Assembly (NCBI RefSeq): GCF_000004075.3
Contig: NC_026655.2
Span: 1,054,001 to 1,118,000 of the forward strand
Length of the DNA: 64,000 bases
From: Cucumis sativus
Taxonomy: Eukaryota > Streptophyta > Magnoliopsida > Cucurbitales > Cucurbitaceae
Direction of reading: 5' to 3'
This document shows, piece by piece, positions 25,886 to 40,423 of the stretch; position 1 is the stretch's first letter, and each line of letters starts with the position of its first letter. The position numbers were made by a program, and so were the translations under genes. A model generated the notes under the pieces. That model did no database searches, was not told the DNA's origin, and was given only the letters and a program-made list of their open reading frames with translations.

Positions 25886-28105
25886 TTAGGGATCAGCATG
25901 TCCAGCAACGTCGTCGTCGTCGTCTTTGCCGCTTGAACCACTTTCGTTATCACTGATTTCATCCTCTTCACTCTCATCTTCTCCTGTGCATTTAATGTCG
26001 TTATCCTTCTTCGCATATCGTTCGCAATATTCTGTGTGCCGATGTTAAGTTATCATTTAAGAAAGTGATTGTTAGGACAAAAAAGGGCAAAAATCTGTCA
26101 TCTTAACACTTTAAGAAGCAGACTAACATTTGTAATTTAGATTGGGAGAAATGGTAGTTGACAAAGTTTACAAGGAAGTGTATCCACTCACATAGGGAAT
26201 TAGGATTCCAACTTTGATGGTTTTCAGAGGGAAAATTCATTCTAAATTAAATGGAGAAAGTTGAGTTAGAGAAGTTGTTCAAAGAGAAATATTTACCTTT
26301 AACTTTCTCATCATACTGCTTCGGGTCCTTCATCATAAGTGATGCGGCGTCACCATTAAGGGGATCTGAAGGATTGGGATAAAGGAGAAGCTGGGGAAGA
26401 AAAACCTCAAAAACGTTTAAGAGATCTGCAAAATAAACAACAGAAAGGGGTAAAAATAAACAACTTATGCAAACCCAAACATATGTAGTAAAGTGTTTGT
26501 GTTTAGTCCTCTAATTTGAGAGTTCTCGATACAATATATGGTCCCATGGATATTAAATTATATTTCCAAACACATAAAAAACTATGCAATAACATCTTAT
26601 CACAGAACTCGAGCAGAAAATGCCATGGAATCTAGTACAATGTCAACAAAGATTTAGTATTTAGTGAGGATGGGGGTGGGAGATTATTACCAAACATCGG
26701 ACTCCAAGACTGATTAATCACATCCAAGCACACAGAACCCGATCTGCAAGTAAAAGTTGCACGTTAAATACTTATGCTATGAACAGGTGAACCATTCATT
26801 CAATCCATTTCATTTGATGGTTTAAAAATGAAAAGTACACGTTCTTACAGTTCATCAACATTTGGGTGGAATATCTTGTTCACAAAACCAATTGAAGGAG
26901 ACTTATAAGGATACGCATCAGGTAGCTCAACACGGATTTTCCAAACGCCAGCTTCATATAAGCCTGCAAGGATAATGAAACTTGATTAAGAAAATACTTA
27001 TTGAAAGATAATTAACTTATTGCAGCTCAAGACCCAAATGTGGTGAAAAATAGTTCATGAAATGAAAACATGCAGCTAAACTAGATGCATATTATGTTTC
27101 CAGTTCACATTTCCTTGTGAATAAAACCAAAAAGTTCATTTCTAGTTAGAGTTTGAAGTCATCTATGATCCAAACTTTATACCTTTTAGAGCTAAGTGGA
27201 ATCCGAATAGTAACTAAACCACATGCTGAAGTACTTTCACAATCTTTTGAACAGCCAAAAGCACAGTTTTCTTCATGGATTAAAACTCTTTAGGAACAGG
27301 CTGCAGCTCTTACTCACCAATGTTAAGTGAAACAGTAAACAGCATCAAGTGTCCATAAATTACACAAGAAAGCAGTAGAAACAACTCACTTCAAGGATAA
27401 ATTTTCAGGAGACTCCAAACAAGATAAAAGAATTGGCTTTAGACTGCCGGCAAGTTTGCTAAATTGTTCATTTGCAATCCAATAATGCTCAATACACACC
27501 CACAAACGAATAATTGCTATTCCATCAACGACTATGAAATGCATATTGGACAGAGGTGAAAGTCGAGCAATACTTTCTTTGGGACCATGGAACTCCACAT
27601 TGAATTCACTGAGTCCATCATTTATCATCTCCACATTGTAGTCACTCATCATCCTGGACAACATAAGCCCATGTCAAATGAACCACAAGATAAAACAACA
27701 GAAAGAAATTTATGGCCACCATCATTAGATGAGTTAGTGATCAAATTGCAGAGATAATCATACAATATTACAATGGTTGGCAGGTGTAATTGGGAACAAT
27801 AGTCAAACTCAAACCTAAAACCACCCAAATATTGGGCCAGTTCTAAGCCAGCATGCCTAAGAATATGGGCGACGAAGTATATGGAGTAGAAGATCTGTGT
27901 GGGCATTATTAACACATGTTACTTTCCTCTGAGGCTCTCTCTAGTATATACTTTTCATTCTCAAAATAACATTTTCTTGGTTGTTGGAAGGCTCATAACA
28001 GCCGTTCATAAAGATTACATAGAACAACCAAAATTATAAATAACAAGGGTGTCTATCTTACAATTTCATGACATCCATTTCTCTCCTTTTGCTTGGAGAA
28101 GACAT
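25886..28105 (-). CDS. UBC5: Ubiquitin-conjugating enzyme E2, UBC4/5 (UBE2H) type
   Basis: Six coding exons, 28105-28062, 27653-27574, 26963-26849, 26743-26691, 26425-26297 and 26031-25886, give 188 residues. The protein starts [19 protein letters not shown] and has the UBC fold with [34 protein letters not shown], the active-site [13 protein letters not shown] (Cys85), and [17 protein letters not shown]. The acidic tail ending [14 protein letters not shown] is typical of Arabidopsis UBC4, UBC5 and UBC6 and of human UBE2H. It accepts ubiquitin from E1 as a thioester and passes it on with an E3 ligase. The assignment to the UBC4/5/6 group is firm; the number 5 is a best match only. All exon phases close. 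Confidence 0.95.
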
Positions 28106-29400
28106 CGTGAATAAGCTGCTGCGCTTCCAAAATCTGCAACGGACTCATATTCTCGAACATTAGAAGTTACTAATGCATACACTTTTTAGATGTGAAAAAA
28201 AATTAAGTGAAAAAGACTTGGGGCAGCTGCAACCAAGTTTTCCATTAGCCAAAGATTGAAATCTTTTAAAGGGGACGGAAATGATTACGAATAAATTTCA
28301 AAATACTAAAGCGAATGCGTAACCATTAGCAGCGAATGAATCCCCCACCACTAATACAGACAAACATGTAAGGTTCTACTTATCTAAAGTCGAACTTATA
28401 TTAATATGATATTTTGTTTTCATTTTCCATTTTGACAGAGTATGAGCATCGTTATGGCCTAGGAAGTTGATACACAGGCTTAAAGCTCTTTATCAGATTG
28501 TCATATTTCTATGTATTTCTACAAGCTACACCCAAAATGATAGTTTCCAATTAGAAATAACACCGAAGGAATGATAAATGAAAATATTCAAGATTTGCAA
28601 GTCTTCACTCATATCGATTTGATTGCATCACTAACAATAAATAGTAGAGAGTATCCATGAGCTGATATCGTTCAGATATTGCATCTCTAATCCAAAATAA
28701 GCCTGCCTCGGAAGTTCATGTCTTCAAACATCAATCACCAAAAATGTGAAAATGAAGATTCAACAAACTGCTCAACAATTACCACATTGTTCTGATTCAT
28801 AATCACTCACCACTAAACAAAAAAAGCCATACTAAGCATGCAACTAACCATGATCAGGAACAAAGAATTGGAATCTGAATTCAACTACCTAATAAGAAAC
28901 TAATAAAATCAAATACAAAAGGTCTGGTGGGTGATAAGAATATGATCAGACAAAGAAATGTCTAGTGGGTATGAATACGATCCACACCAAACAGCTAAAG
29001 TCTCCACATGAAAGCTATATCCACCACTAACAAACCCAATTTGCAAGATCTCATTTTTCCTCATCATTTCAATAAGTTTCATCTATTCATCAAAGTACCA
29101 AACAAGAACCGGTCACTAGTTAAGCAACACAAAGAGAAGAATCAAGAGTCTGAGCAACGATCAAAAGAAAGAAACATGAAGATCTATGGAATAAAGATAC
29201 ATGAAACCCAAAAATTAAGAGAAAATCAAATAAACGTACCTTAGAAGAAGCAAAGAAATTAGCCCGTTTCACAGGACGGTGGCTGAATTGAACAAATGGG
29301 TAATGGAGAGTCCCGTGAACCGAACGAAAAGAAGGAAAGGGGAAGAGAGAATATATAGAGAGAGAGAGCAAAGAATGGGGAAATGGGGGAAGGAGGAAAT
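28106..29400 (-). other. 5' leader of the UBC gene with a 1.1-kb leader intron
   Basis: Reading the minus strand, a probable non-coding first exon ends at 29240 with TTCTAAG|GTACGT. The intron runs 29239-28134, and its acceptor GTTGCAG precedes 28 leader bases (28133-28106) before the ATG. GA-rich promoter DNA lies to the right of about 29340. Confidence 0.55.
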
Positions 29401-30595
29401 GAGACGCAGATGTTGGAAAAAGGAGTCAGCTACGTGGCAAAGGTAAAGGTTTGTGTTTGTGTTTGTGGGGTTATGGTTATCGTTAGAATAAGAGAAGAGA
29501 ATCAAGATCTTGAGAATGAAAATGGGGGATTTCCCATTTTCTTGTTGCTTGATCCTATCCATGGCCGTCCTGTTCAAAGCTTCCATCCATCACCGTATTC
29601 TTCACTTTACCCATTATGACCGCATTGTGTTTTCCCAATGAGCCATAATTTCAATTTTCATGGAACAAAGCTACATTCCCATGATTCATTTTGCTATCTG
29701 TCTATGCATTTGCATGTGTACTCTAGATCAATTTTGAATAAAAATTACACCCTTTTTTCTTTTCTTAATTTGCAAAAATAAAGGACCCAAGTGTAGCTCT
29801 CAAACTTTTCACGGTAAAACTCAAGCTTTTAAAATTTGTACAAAGGTTAAAAATTGACTATTAAATTCACAACGTATTTTTAAGAGTTTGGTTTCAATAC
29901 TTCTATAAGTTTGAGAGTGAAATAAGTGGTTTTTTGCAATTCACCTTTTTTTACCCGTTTCATTTAAAAGCTATTTTGAATGTTAACATTCATGAAAAAA
30001 TGTTTGATAAAAAATGGAATCTTGAAATGATGCCACAGTGACCAAATTGTGATTGGACATTCCTCAAGTTTATCACCACAGTGTTTCAAAAGTAATATTA
30101 CAAAGATCACAAAAACTTACAAAGAAAAAAGCAAAAGTTAAAAGGTATTCTTGAATTTCTTTTACATAAAATCTTTCACAGCTAACATATCTTTGGAAAT
30201 GAAAGAAATACAGAAGCTAATCATAACGGTCAAATCCAACCACATATCAAGCTTAGATTACAGTTTACAACCCTCTATGACAAATCCTTAGATTAGTATA
30301 TTACAAATCCAAATATAACTTGTATCATCAAGCCTCTAGAGTTAAGATGAATAGGGAAGAACAAACCAAATACACAAATATATATACATATACACAAAGT
30401 TTTATATGATTAATTTAGGGTATGATTCAAAGAATGTATAAAGTTTTATATAATTTAGCTAAGAGTTAAAAAAGAATTGGTGTGTTCTGTTGTATTTCGA
30501 GACTGTTCAAGATTGTTTTTTTCTTCCGACCCTAGGTTCGATCGGCGGCTATCTTTCCGATCGGCAGCTCTCCCACTTACTGAGACTACTTGACT
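29401..30595. other. Divergent promoter region between UBC and the aminoacylase gene
   Basis: About 1.2 kb separates two genes pointing away from each other. It is AT-rich in the middle, GC-richer at both ends, and contains no supported gene. Confidence 0.5.
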
Positions 30596-31951
30596 ATGTC
30601 GAACTTCCATCTTCACTATCGTCTCTTTTCAGTCACTCTTTATCTTCTTCTTCTTCTACTCTCATTTCCTCTCTCTTTCAGCCAATCACAGTACGTTGAT
30701 GATGAACCCGATCAAGATTCTCCGGTCTCTCGCTTTCAACGCTACCTCAGAATCAAAACCGCTCATCCAGATCCCGATTACGCCTCAGCTGTCGCCTTCC
30801 TCAGATCTCAAGCACAAGAAATCGGTCTCCATACGCAGATACTCGAGTTCGTTACAGGTAAGCCTCTTCTTCTTGTGACCTGGTATGGATTAGACCCTTC
30901 TTTGCCTTCGATTTTACTCAACTCTCATATGGACTCTGTCCCCGCCGAGCCTTCTAAGTGGGTTCATCCTCCATTCTCCGCTGTCCGAACCTCTGATGGT
31001 AAAATCTTCGCCCGTGGTTCTCAAGATGACAAGTGTATCGCCATCCAGTATTTGGAAGCCATTCGGAATCTCAGAAATCGGGATTTCGTCCCTGTTCGTA
31101 CGATTCATATCTCGTATGTACCGGATGAGGAGATTGGGGGTTCCGATGGAGCTGCGAAGTTCGTTCAGTCGAAGGAGTTCAAGGAGTTGAATGTGGGGTT
31201 TATGATGGATGAAGGACAAGCTTCACCGGGAGATGAGTTTAGGGTTTTTTACGCCGATAGATCGCCATGGTCGTTGATAATCAAGGCTAAAGGAAGCCCT
31301 GGCCATGGATCTAGAATGTACGATAACAGCGCAATGGAGAATTTGATGAAGAGCGTTGAGATTATGACTAGATTCAGAGAGAGCCAATTTGAAATAGTTA
31401 AAGCAGGTGAAGCTGCTAATTCAGAAGTCATCTCTGTGAATCCTGTTTTTGTCAATGCCGGAACTCCTTCCCCCACAGGATTTGTGATGAACATGCAACC
31501 GTCAGAGGCGGAGGCTGGGTTTGATCTCAGATTACCGCCGACCGCCGACCCAGATGCTATGAGAAGAAGAATAGCTGAGGAATGGGCTCCGGCACGGCGG
31601 AACATGACTTATCAGATACTTGAGAAAGGGCCCATAAGAGATTACTTGGGAAGTCCATTAATGACGATGACAAATGCTTCAAATCCATGGTGGGCTGTTT
31701 TCAAGGCAGCCATTTCCGACGCTGGAGGGAAGCTTTCTAAGCCCGAAATCTTGGCTACAACTACGGATGCTCGATTCATGAGACAGATGAGGATTCCTGT
31801 TCTTGGTTTCTCTCCAATGATTAACACTCCAATCTTATTGCATGATCACAATGAGTTCTTGAGTGATTCTGTGTTCATAAGGGGAATCAAGGTTTATGAA
31901 TCCTTAATCAGTGCTTTGAGTTCCTTCCAAGAGGATGTTTCTTCCCAATAA
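30596..31951 (+). CDS. ACY1: Aminoacylase-1-like M20 metallopeptidase, secreted, intronless
   Basis: Uninterrupted frame of 451 residues. The ATG at 30596 starts MSNFHLHYRLF and a hydrophobic signal-peptide core (about residues 11-30, with a run of Leu), so the product probably enters the secretory pathway. The M20A fold follows: SHMDSVPAE (His111, Asp113), ARGSQDDK (Asp144), PDEEIGG (Glu178, Glu179), DEGQASPG, KGSPGHGS in the dimerisation domain, and LLHDHNEF near the C-terminus with the last metal ligand. These are the expected di-zinc ligands and catalytic Glu. Aminoacylase-1 (EC 3.5.1.14) hydrolyses N-acyl amino acids; the plant substrate is not established. The frame extends upstream only as TTG-ACT before the ATG, so this start is the natural one. 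Confidence 0.92.
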   Translation: MSNFHLHYRLFSVTLYLLLLLLSFPLSFSQSQYVDDEPDQDSPVSRFQRYLRIKTAHPDPDYASAVAFLRSQAQEIGLHTQILEFVTGKPLLLVTWYGLDPSLPSILLNSHMDSVPAEPSKWVHPPFSAVRTSDGKIFARGSQDDKCIAIQYLEAIRNLRNRDFVPVRTIHISYVPDEEIGGSDGAAKFVQSKEFKELNVGFMMDEGQASPGDEFRVFYADRSPWSLIIKAKGSPGHGSRMYDNSAMENLMKSVEIMTRFRESQFEIVKAGEAANSEVISVNPVFVNAGTPSPTGFVMNMQPSEAEAGFDLRLPPTADPDAMRRRIAEEWAPARRNMTYQILEKGPIRDYLGSPLMTMTNASNPWWAVFKAAISDAGGKLSKPEILATTTDARFMRQMRIPVLGFSPMINTPILLHDHNEFLSDSVFIRGIKVYESLISALSSFQEDVSSQ

Positions 31952-33675
31952 TAAGCATTGCTCATCCTTCAGAATTCTCATGGGAATCAACACTGTAAAG
32001 TATCCATTCAGAAGGACAATCTCAAAGGCATAGCTTTATGCAAAAGTAAGCTTTCTTCCCAACCCGACCCAATTCACTGTTCGTGTCTATTTGGTCTTTA
32101 AACTTTAAATAGTTGTTTAGAATGCTTTTCATTTCATGGGTCTTCGGATACTTTCACGGAAAAAGAGTCGTATAAATGATAAATCTCAATGATATATGAA
32201 ACTTTGTACCATATTTTCATTGAGTTTGAGTTTATATTGTTGAATAAGACTGTTATGGTTGAGGAACTTAAATACTCCTCCACCCATCATTGTTATGGAG
32301 AATCAAACCTTGAAGTTTCTTTTGATGGAGTTTGTTAAATAGCTTTGTGGTTAAGGAACAACTCATTCATTACAAGAGTTGTTCAAAGTTACCTTTAAAA
32401 TTGTATTGATAAACCAAACAAAATGAATGGAGGCCAGGCTGCAGTAGTAAACAAACAACTAATTTTTTCAATGAACAGTACCATGAAGTCGTTCGGTTTG
32501 ATCCTGCCCATGTACACAAAAACGATTGATTGTTCATAGAATATTTTCCAAGTGCTTACAAAAGCGAAAGTGTAACACTTGAAAGCTTCATTCCAAACAT
32601 ACTCAGAGTGAGAACTTAAATGGTACATAGATTCCTTTACTTTAAGTGTGAGTAATCGAATTAATATTGGATCGTGAAGCATGAAAAGAGTAATGAATTA
32701 TGTATTACAAATCATGTCCAAAATACTCTATCTAAACATGGATTTTGAATTACATTGCAAACTCTTCCTATTACAAGTCACTAAATACCCTTCGGAATCA
32801 TTAACCTTTCAAATGTTCGTATTAACACAATTTATTTCTATCATGAAAATGAAAGTTAGATGCAAACCCATCGGAAGGGGTTCATTTATTCTAATAAATC
32901 AAATGGACAATGGCAAGCATTGTTGTTAAATGTATAAGGGAAATATCTCTCTTGATTAGTAGGAATGATAAATTTTGAAGTGCAACCATATCGTGGTGCT
33001 CTCGTTGTCATAAAGAGAAACAAATCAATTCTCTCCAAAAAGTTTGATCAATTTTTAAACTCGTTCTAACATTAATAAGCATCGATTTCATATCATACGT
33101 CTTAGTGGAATAATTTAAAATAATAAGTATATATCGACTCATAAACAAATCGATATCTTTCTATTGTAAATATTAAAAACTTAAACCGTCTTGTATATAT
33201 CTTCCTTTCTATGTAGATATGTACACGTTCTAAGAAACTAAAAACAATTTAAAATGTAACGAAACATTGAACCAAAACTAAATCGAAACCCATTCGTCCA
33301 TATTCAACAACAACCAATTTAGGGTTTTGAAATTGGCCCTATAATATTTGCTACTAATTTTCTTCACAAAACGTAATCAGTGTACACTTATTTGTTTAGT
33401 AATGGTTAAGTTTTTATAATTTAGACTTTGATTAGTTGCAATTATTATAATTTTATACCTACCATCAAATATTTAGTGGCAATAACCACACAACAATCAC
33501 TACTTTATATGTGCTTTTTAACTTCAATTTTTGTAAACTACAATTTTCTTAATTTGTTTTTTGGCTCGAGCTAATAAGTCGACACTTATAAAATATTTAA
33601 TTTTTAAATCCGTATATTGTTGAATTAAAAAAACAATCAAAATGATTGTTTAAAGAGAAATCACTATAAATGACA

Positions 33676-34130
33676 AAGGTGTTGAAAATATTTACAAAAA
33701 TATAACAAAATTTTAAATTCTATCAAGAATAGTAGGGATGAATATGATAGATCGAGAAACCAAGTTGACCGATCAAACCGAAGTCAGTTGGTAGGAAAAC
33801 GAGAGGGTCGATCAGGGTCGATCTCAAAAAATTTCAAATCGAGAATTTTCAAAAAGTATTTTAAGTGTTAAACCAACCAATCAACCCTTACTCATTGTCG
33901 TCGAGATCAGTTTGACACTTTACTTAATTGAGTATGATTCAAAGTCGGTTTTTATCAAAAGACTTACTATTCCGATCAATCGATGATCACCCATAAATAA
34001 TAGATATCGATAGATTTATATCAATATCACTGATAGCTAAACTTCTATCAATTATCTTATGAATGTCAACTATAAATAAGATAAAAGTATATCAGTATCT
34101 ATTATTGATAGAATCTATTTGGTAAATGAA
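33676..34130. repeat. MITE-like repeat, apparently split
   Basis: Left piece 33676-33727 (AAAATATTTAC...ATAACAAAATTTTAAATTCTATC) matches the start and inner part of the repeat family. Inner-type sequence with CACTGATAG, CTTCTATCA and TTGATAGAATC reappears from about 34000 to 34130. The ~270 bases between are less AT-rich and unlike the family, so they may be an insertion. The boundary is approximate. Confidence 0.35.
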
Positions 34131-34510
34131 AATAGTTATAATATTAGTGTTTTCCACTCACAATGATTAGATGAAAATAAAAATGAAAACTTAGGCATCA
34201 CAACTCATCCAAAGGGCCACACTTACAATGATTAATCCTTAAGGTTTAGTGTTTTCTTAAAATTAAATTAATTGATTAATTAATGAATTAATTTTTATTC
34301 TTTTTTTTTTTTTTAAATTTCGGTTGGTTCGTAGTTATTATGTTTACTTAATCTTTACTTATTCCTTCAACCGAAAGTCTCCAATAATTCCAAAAAAAAA
34401 TTTCTTAGACTTCTCTTTTTAGCCTTCAAATTTTAATTCTAATAATACAAAATAGCTTACATCCCTATTTTCCTTTTTTCTTCTTTTTTCTTCTATTCTT
34501 TCTTCAACCA

Positions 34511-34511
<1 letters not shown>

Positions 34512-34600
<89 letters not shown>

Positions 34601-34640
34601 GTATACATACATATATATATATATGTATACATATATATAG
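34512..34640. repeat. (TA)n microsatellite with TGTATACA steps
   Basis: About 130 bases of TA repeats, ending in variant blocks with ATGTATACAT palindromes. Intergenic. Confidence 0.95.
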
Positions 34641-36346
34641 TTGTATTTTGACTTATTACATGATTGGGGATTTAATATTTACCTATGATGTGTACTATAT
34701 ACTATAATGTAATGTTATGCATGGATTTGATTCTTTTTATAGCAAAGATTTTATATTGTTATTTTTGTCAATTAAAATGAGGAAAAGAAATTATGGGTTG
34801 ATTTTTATTTGATGAAAAAATATCATATTCTTTTCTTTTTTTGTATTTTTCTTTTTGTATTTGTGATTTTATTAAGTGAAATAATTTATTCTTCTTCTAG
34901 TTAAAAAAAAAAGACTATGATTTGTTTTTTAACCTTGAAAAATGGTTTTTCTATCTAAATTAATTTATTTTGTTTCACTTTATTTTTATTTCTATAACAT
35001 ATTTGATTCTCTTTTTCTTTTGAGAATATGAGAGGGAGAAATCTAACGTCTACCCTAAGGTTGATAGTACATGTTTTATGTCAATTTAGCTATGATCGTT
35101 CTTAAAAAGATAGAGATGTAAATTAAGAAAAGTAAAAAGAAACAAAATTTTGAGTTCGTTAAAGATTTTATATCTTTCCTTTAAGTTAGAATCAAAACAT
35201 GCATTTAAAAAATGGATAGTTTGATTTTCTATGAGGACGATCGTTGAATTAGAAAAAAGAATAATAATAAATTGAAGTAATTAGTAATAACTAATAAGCT
35301 TTATTAATGAACTTTTTTTAAGTCAAAACTAAAACAATAAACTATATTAGCTTTGGAGCTGACTTGGACCATATTGCCCTTTCCTTTTCCTTCTTTTGAA
35401 AAAAAGATTTTTTTTTAATAAAAAAATTAAATTAAATTAAAGTCCTTTTAGAAATTTAGAAATTTTGTGCTGTGGTCCTTAGACTTTTCCACCATTTCAC
35501 TTTAACTTTTTTTTTTGTTTCTTTTCCTTTCTTTTTGAGCCAAATTTAATATTAATGTATTGTGTGTAATTACAAAGAAATGAAAATAAAATGTCACATT
35601 TCAAGATTTGAACTTTTATCTATTTTAAAAATAGATTTCAACACCCAATTGCATTTTACATTAAAATTCAGGTTCATATAAGTTAAACAGAATGAAAAAG
35701 AAGATAAAGATTCAATTTTTACATCTTGAATGGCATTTTCTTATGGCTAAAAAGCATTCTGTTTGGATAGAAAGAAATGGGTTTTTTTTTTGGGGGGGGG
35801 GGAATTGGGTGGAATTGTAGGAAGCAGAATTTTTTTTGATTGGGTAATGAAAACCAAAAGGGGATTTCTTGTTTGATGGAAATAATTCGAAGAAATATAT
35901 AAAAATTATGACTTTTTTTTTTTCTGAAAAAACTCTCACACCTAAACAAAGGGAGGGAAAGAAACAGGTAAATAATAATGAAAAACTGATACGATCTGAT
36001 GTGATTATGTGAATTGCGATATAAACTCGTCATGAAATCCCAACCCCCAAATTCACAGCTAAAACTGAAAAGAAGAGAGCGGAGAGGAAAGAGTGAATTA
36101 GTGAGAATCATGTGATTTACCATACTTTGCCTTGCTGCAACCCTCTTTCTCTTTTCTCTCATTTCTCTCTTTTTCTCTCTTTTCTTCTTCAATTAATACC
36201 CATAAACGATTCCATAAACACCAAACGAAAAAACCCATTTTGTTTGTTTGATTTTTCTTTGTGTGTGTAGCAATTTCCTTTTCTAAACGGTTTTAGAGTC
36301 AAGAGGTTGTTCTTCCCATCTGGATTTTGTTTGTTTTTTTTGTTCA

Positions 36347-38956
<2,610 letters not shown>

Positions 38957-39628
38957 GAGGAGCTTTATAATAAAACAACAGAGGGTTGTTTGGGGGAGAA
39001 AAATGAAGCGAAACTAGGAGAAAATTTGCTTGTAATATTAGAAACTGTTTTTCGTTTTCTTTTTTACTACGTCTGATTTGTATTCAGTTTTATAGTTTGT
39101 TTTTAGTGCTTCTGTTTGTATACAATTATTTTGGGGGGAAGGAAATGGCGTAAACTCATGGTTTCTCTTTCTCCATTTGGCATACTCTGTAGGATTATAA
39201 CTCAAAGATGTTACATTCATTTTTAACAAACACTATTCCAAAAGGAAAATAATCAGAAAAAAGAATGTGTTATGTGTTGGATTCAAGTCAGTGGGAAAAG
39301 GGGGGAATTTACAGTTCAACATGGAAATGTGTTGTTGAATTAGAATGCATTTACAGTTTTTCCTAAGAAAGAAAGAAAAACATTAATTGGAAATAGAAAA
39401 CCAACAAAATTCTACCACCTGGGGCGCCTGAACATTTCACAACCATGTCAAACAAAACAAAATTGAACCCAAGTGTTAGTTAAAGGTAAACCACTTAGCG
39501 AAACGATGGAAAGAACTAAAGAGAGAAGGAGAAGTACTACAAAAACTCCATGAAGATTTAAAGAGTGCTAGTTCCGGCATAGGAAAATGAGGGAACACAT
39601 TGATTATTTAGCAAAAACAGAAGGTAGA

Positions 39629-39664
<36 letters not shown>

Positions 39665-40423
39665 AAGGGAAGGGAAATTAAATGAATTGAAATGATGCAT
39701 GATGAGTCAGAATCAGGTTTGCACCCACTGCTTTCATCCTGAAGGGAAAAAATGAAGATTATAAATATGCTCAAACCAAAGCAAAGCAATTCACCGGTTC
39801 ATATGTGGTGAGAGAGAGCTGTGCAGCAAAAAGGATGGAAAGAGCGGTGGTTTTGAGTTCAACAGTATATTTAAATTGATGCACTGGAAAACACCTGTAT
39901 CGGCACCAATTATCAAAGTGTCTGGGCAACAGATAGTGCATGCTTTCCCAACAGTTAAATATCTACAAAGAAGAAATTATCTGCAGCCACCCAGAACAAA
40001 TTCAAGTGACAAGAAGAAGCTTTGAAAGGCCCCAGACATTCTTTTTTTTCATTTTTTTTCTAATAAAGTTACAACTGATACAGAGAAAAGGTGTGGGATT
40101 GGAGACCATGAAGAACATGAGATACTACTCACCACCTCCTCCGAAAAGCACACAAAGTTAGATGACAACCAGTGGAAGTCAGCTCAATGCAAATCCCTCT
40201 AACCACTGAAAAAACATGTAATTAACAATTTTTTAAATTAGAAGATAAATCCTGAAATACAAATATATGTATATAGATATATATTCAAGTTAAAAATGGG
40301 AAATACCCACCCCCACCCTACCTCTTTCAGACACAGGGTGGAGGTTGAAGCCTGAAGTCACAAGTGATATAAGACAGACATAAACAAGAACTCACCAGCT
40401 ATCAGGATTCAACAGGGATCTTC
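38957..40423. other. Convergent 3' ends of ROP and the SUO-type gene
   Basis: It contains the ROP 3' UTR on the left and the long 3' UTR of the minus-strand BAH gene on the right, plus a GA microsatellite. No gene is supported. Confidence 0.55.
39632..39661. repeat. (GA)n microsatellite
   Basis: About 30 bases of uninterrupted GA dinucleotides between two convergent genes. Confidence 0.95.

Larger units (their letters stand above)
31952..36346. other. Intergenic, no gene seen; ROP promoter and leader at the right end
   Basis: The left ~350 bases hold the aminoacylase 3' UTR. The rest is very AT-rich with T-rich tracts, a long TA microsatellite, fragments of a MITE-like repeat (33676-33727 and about 34000-34130) and a T9-G10-type homopolymer pair (about 35783-35802). 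From about 36120 the C/T-rich leader of the ROP gene begins. A minus-strand frame at 32395-32682 has no protein-like features. Confidence 0.55.

Noticed and set aside
29120-29619. Frames on both strands near the UBC first exon
   Set aside because: They overlap the non-coding leader exon and promoter and show no protein-like features.
30914-31605. Minus-strand frames inside the aminoacylase gene
   Set aside because: The + strand encodes a full, motif-complete enzyme; these are shadows.
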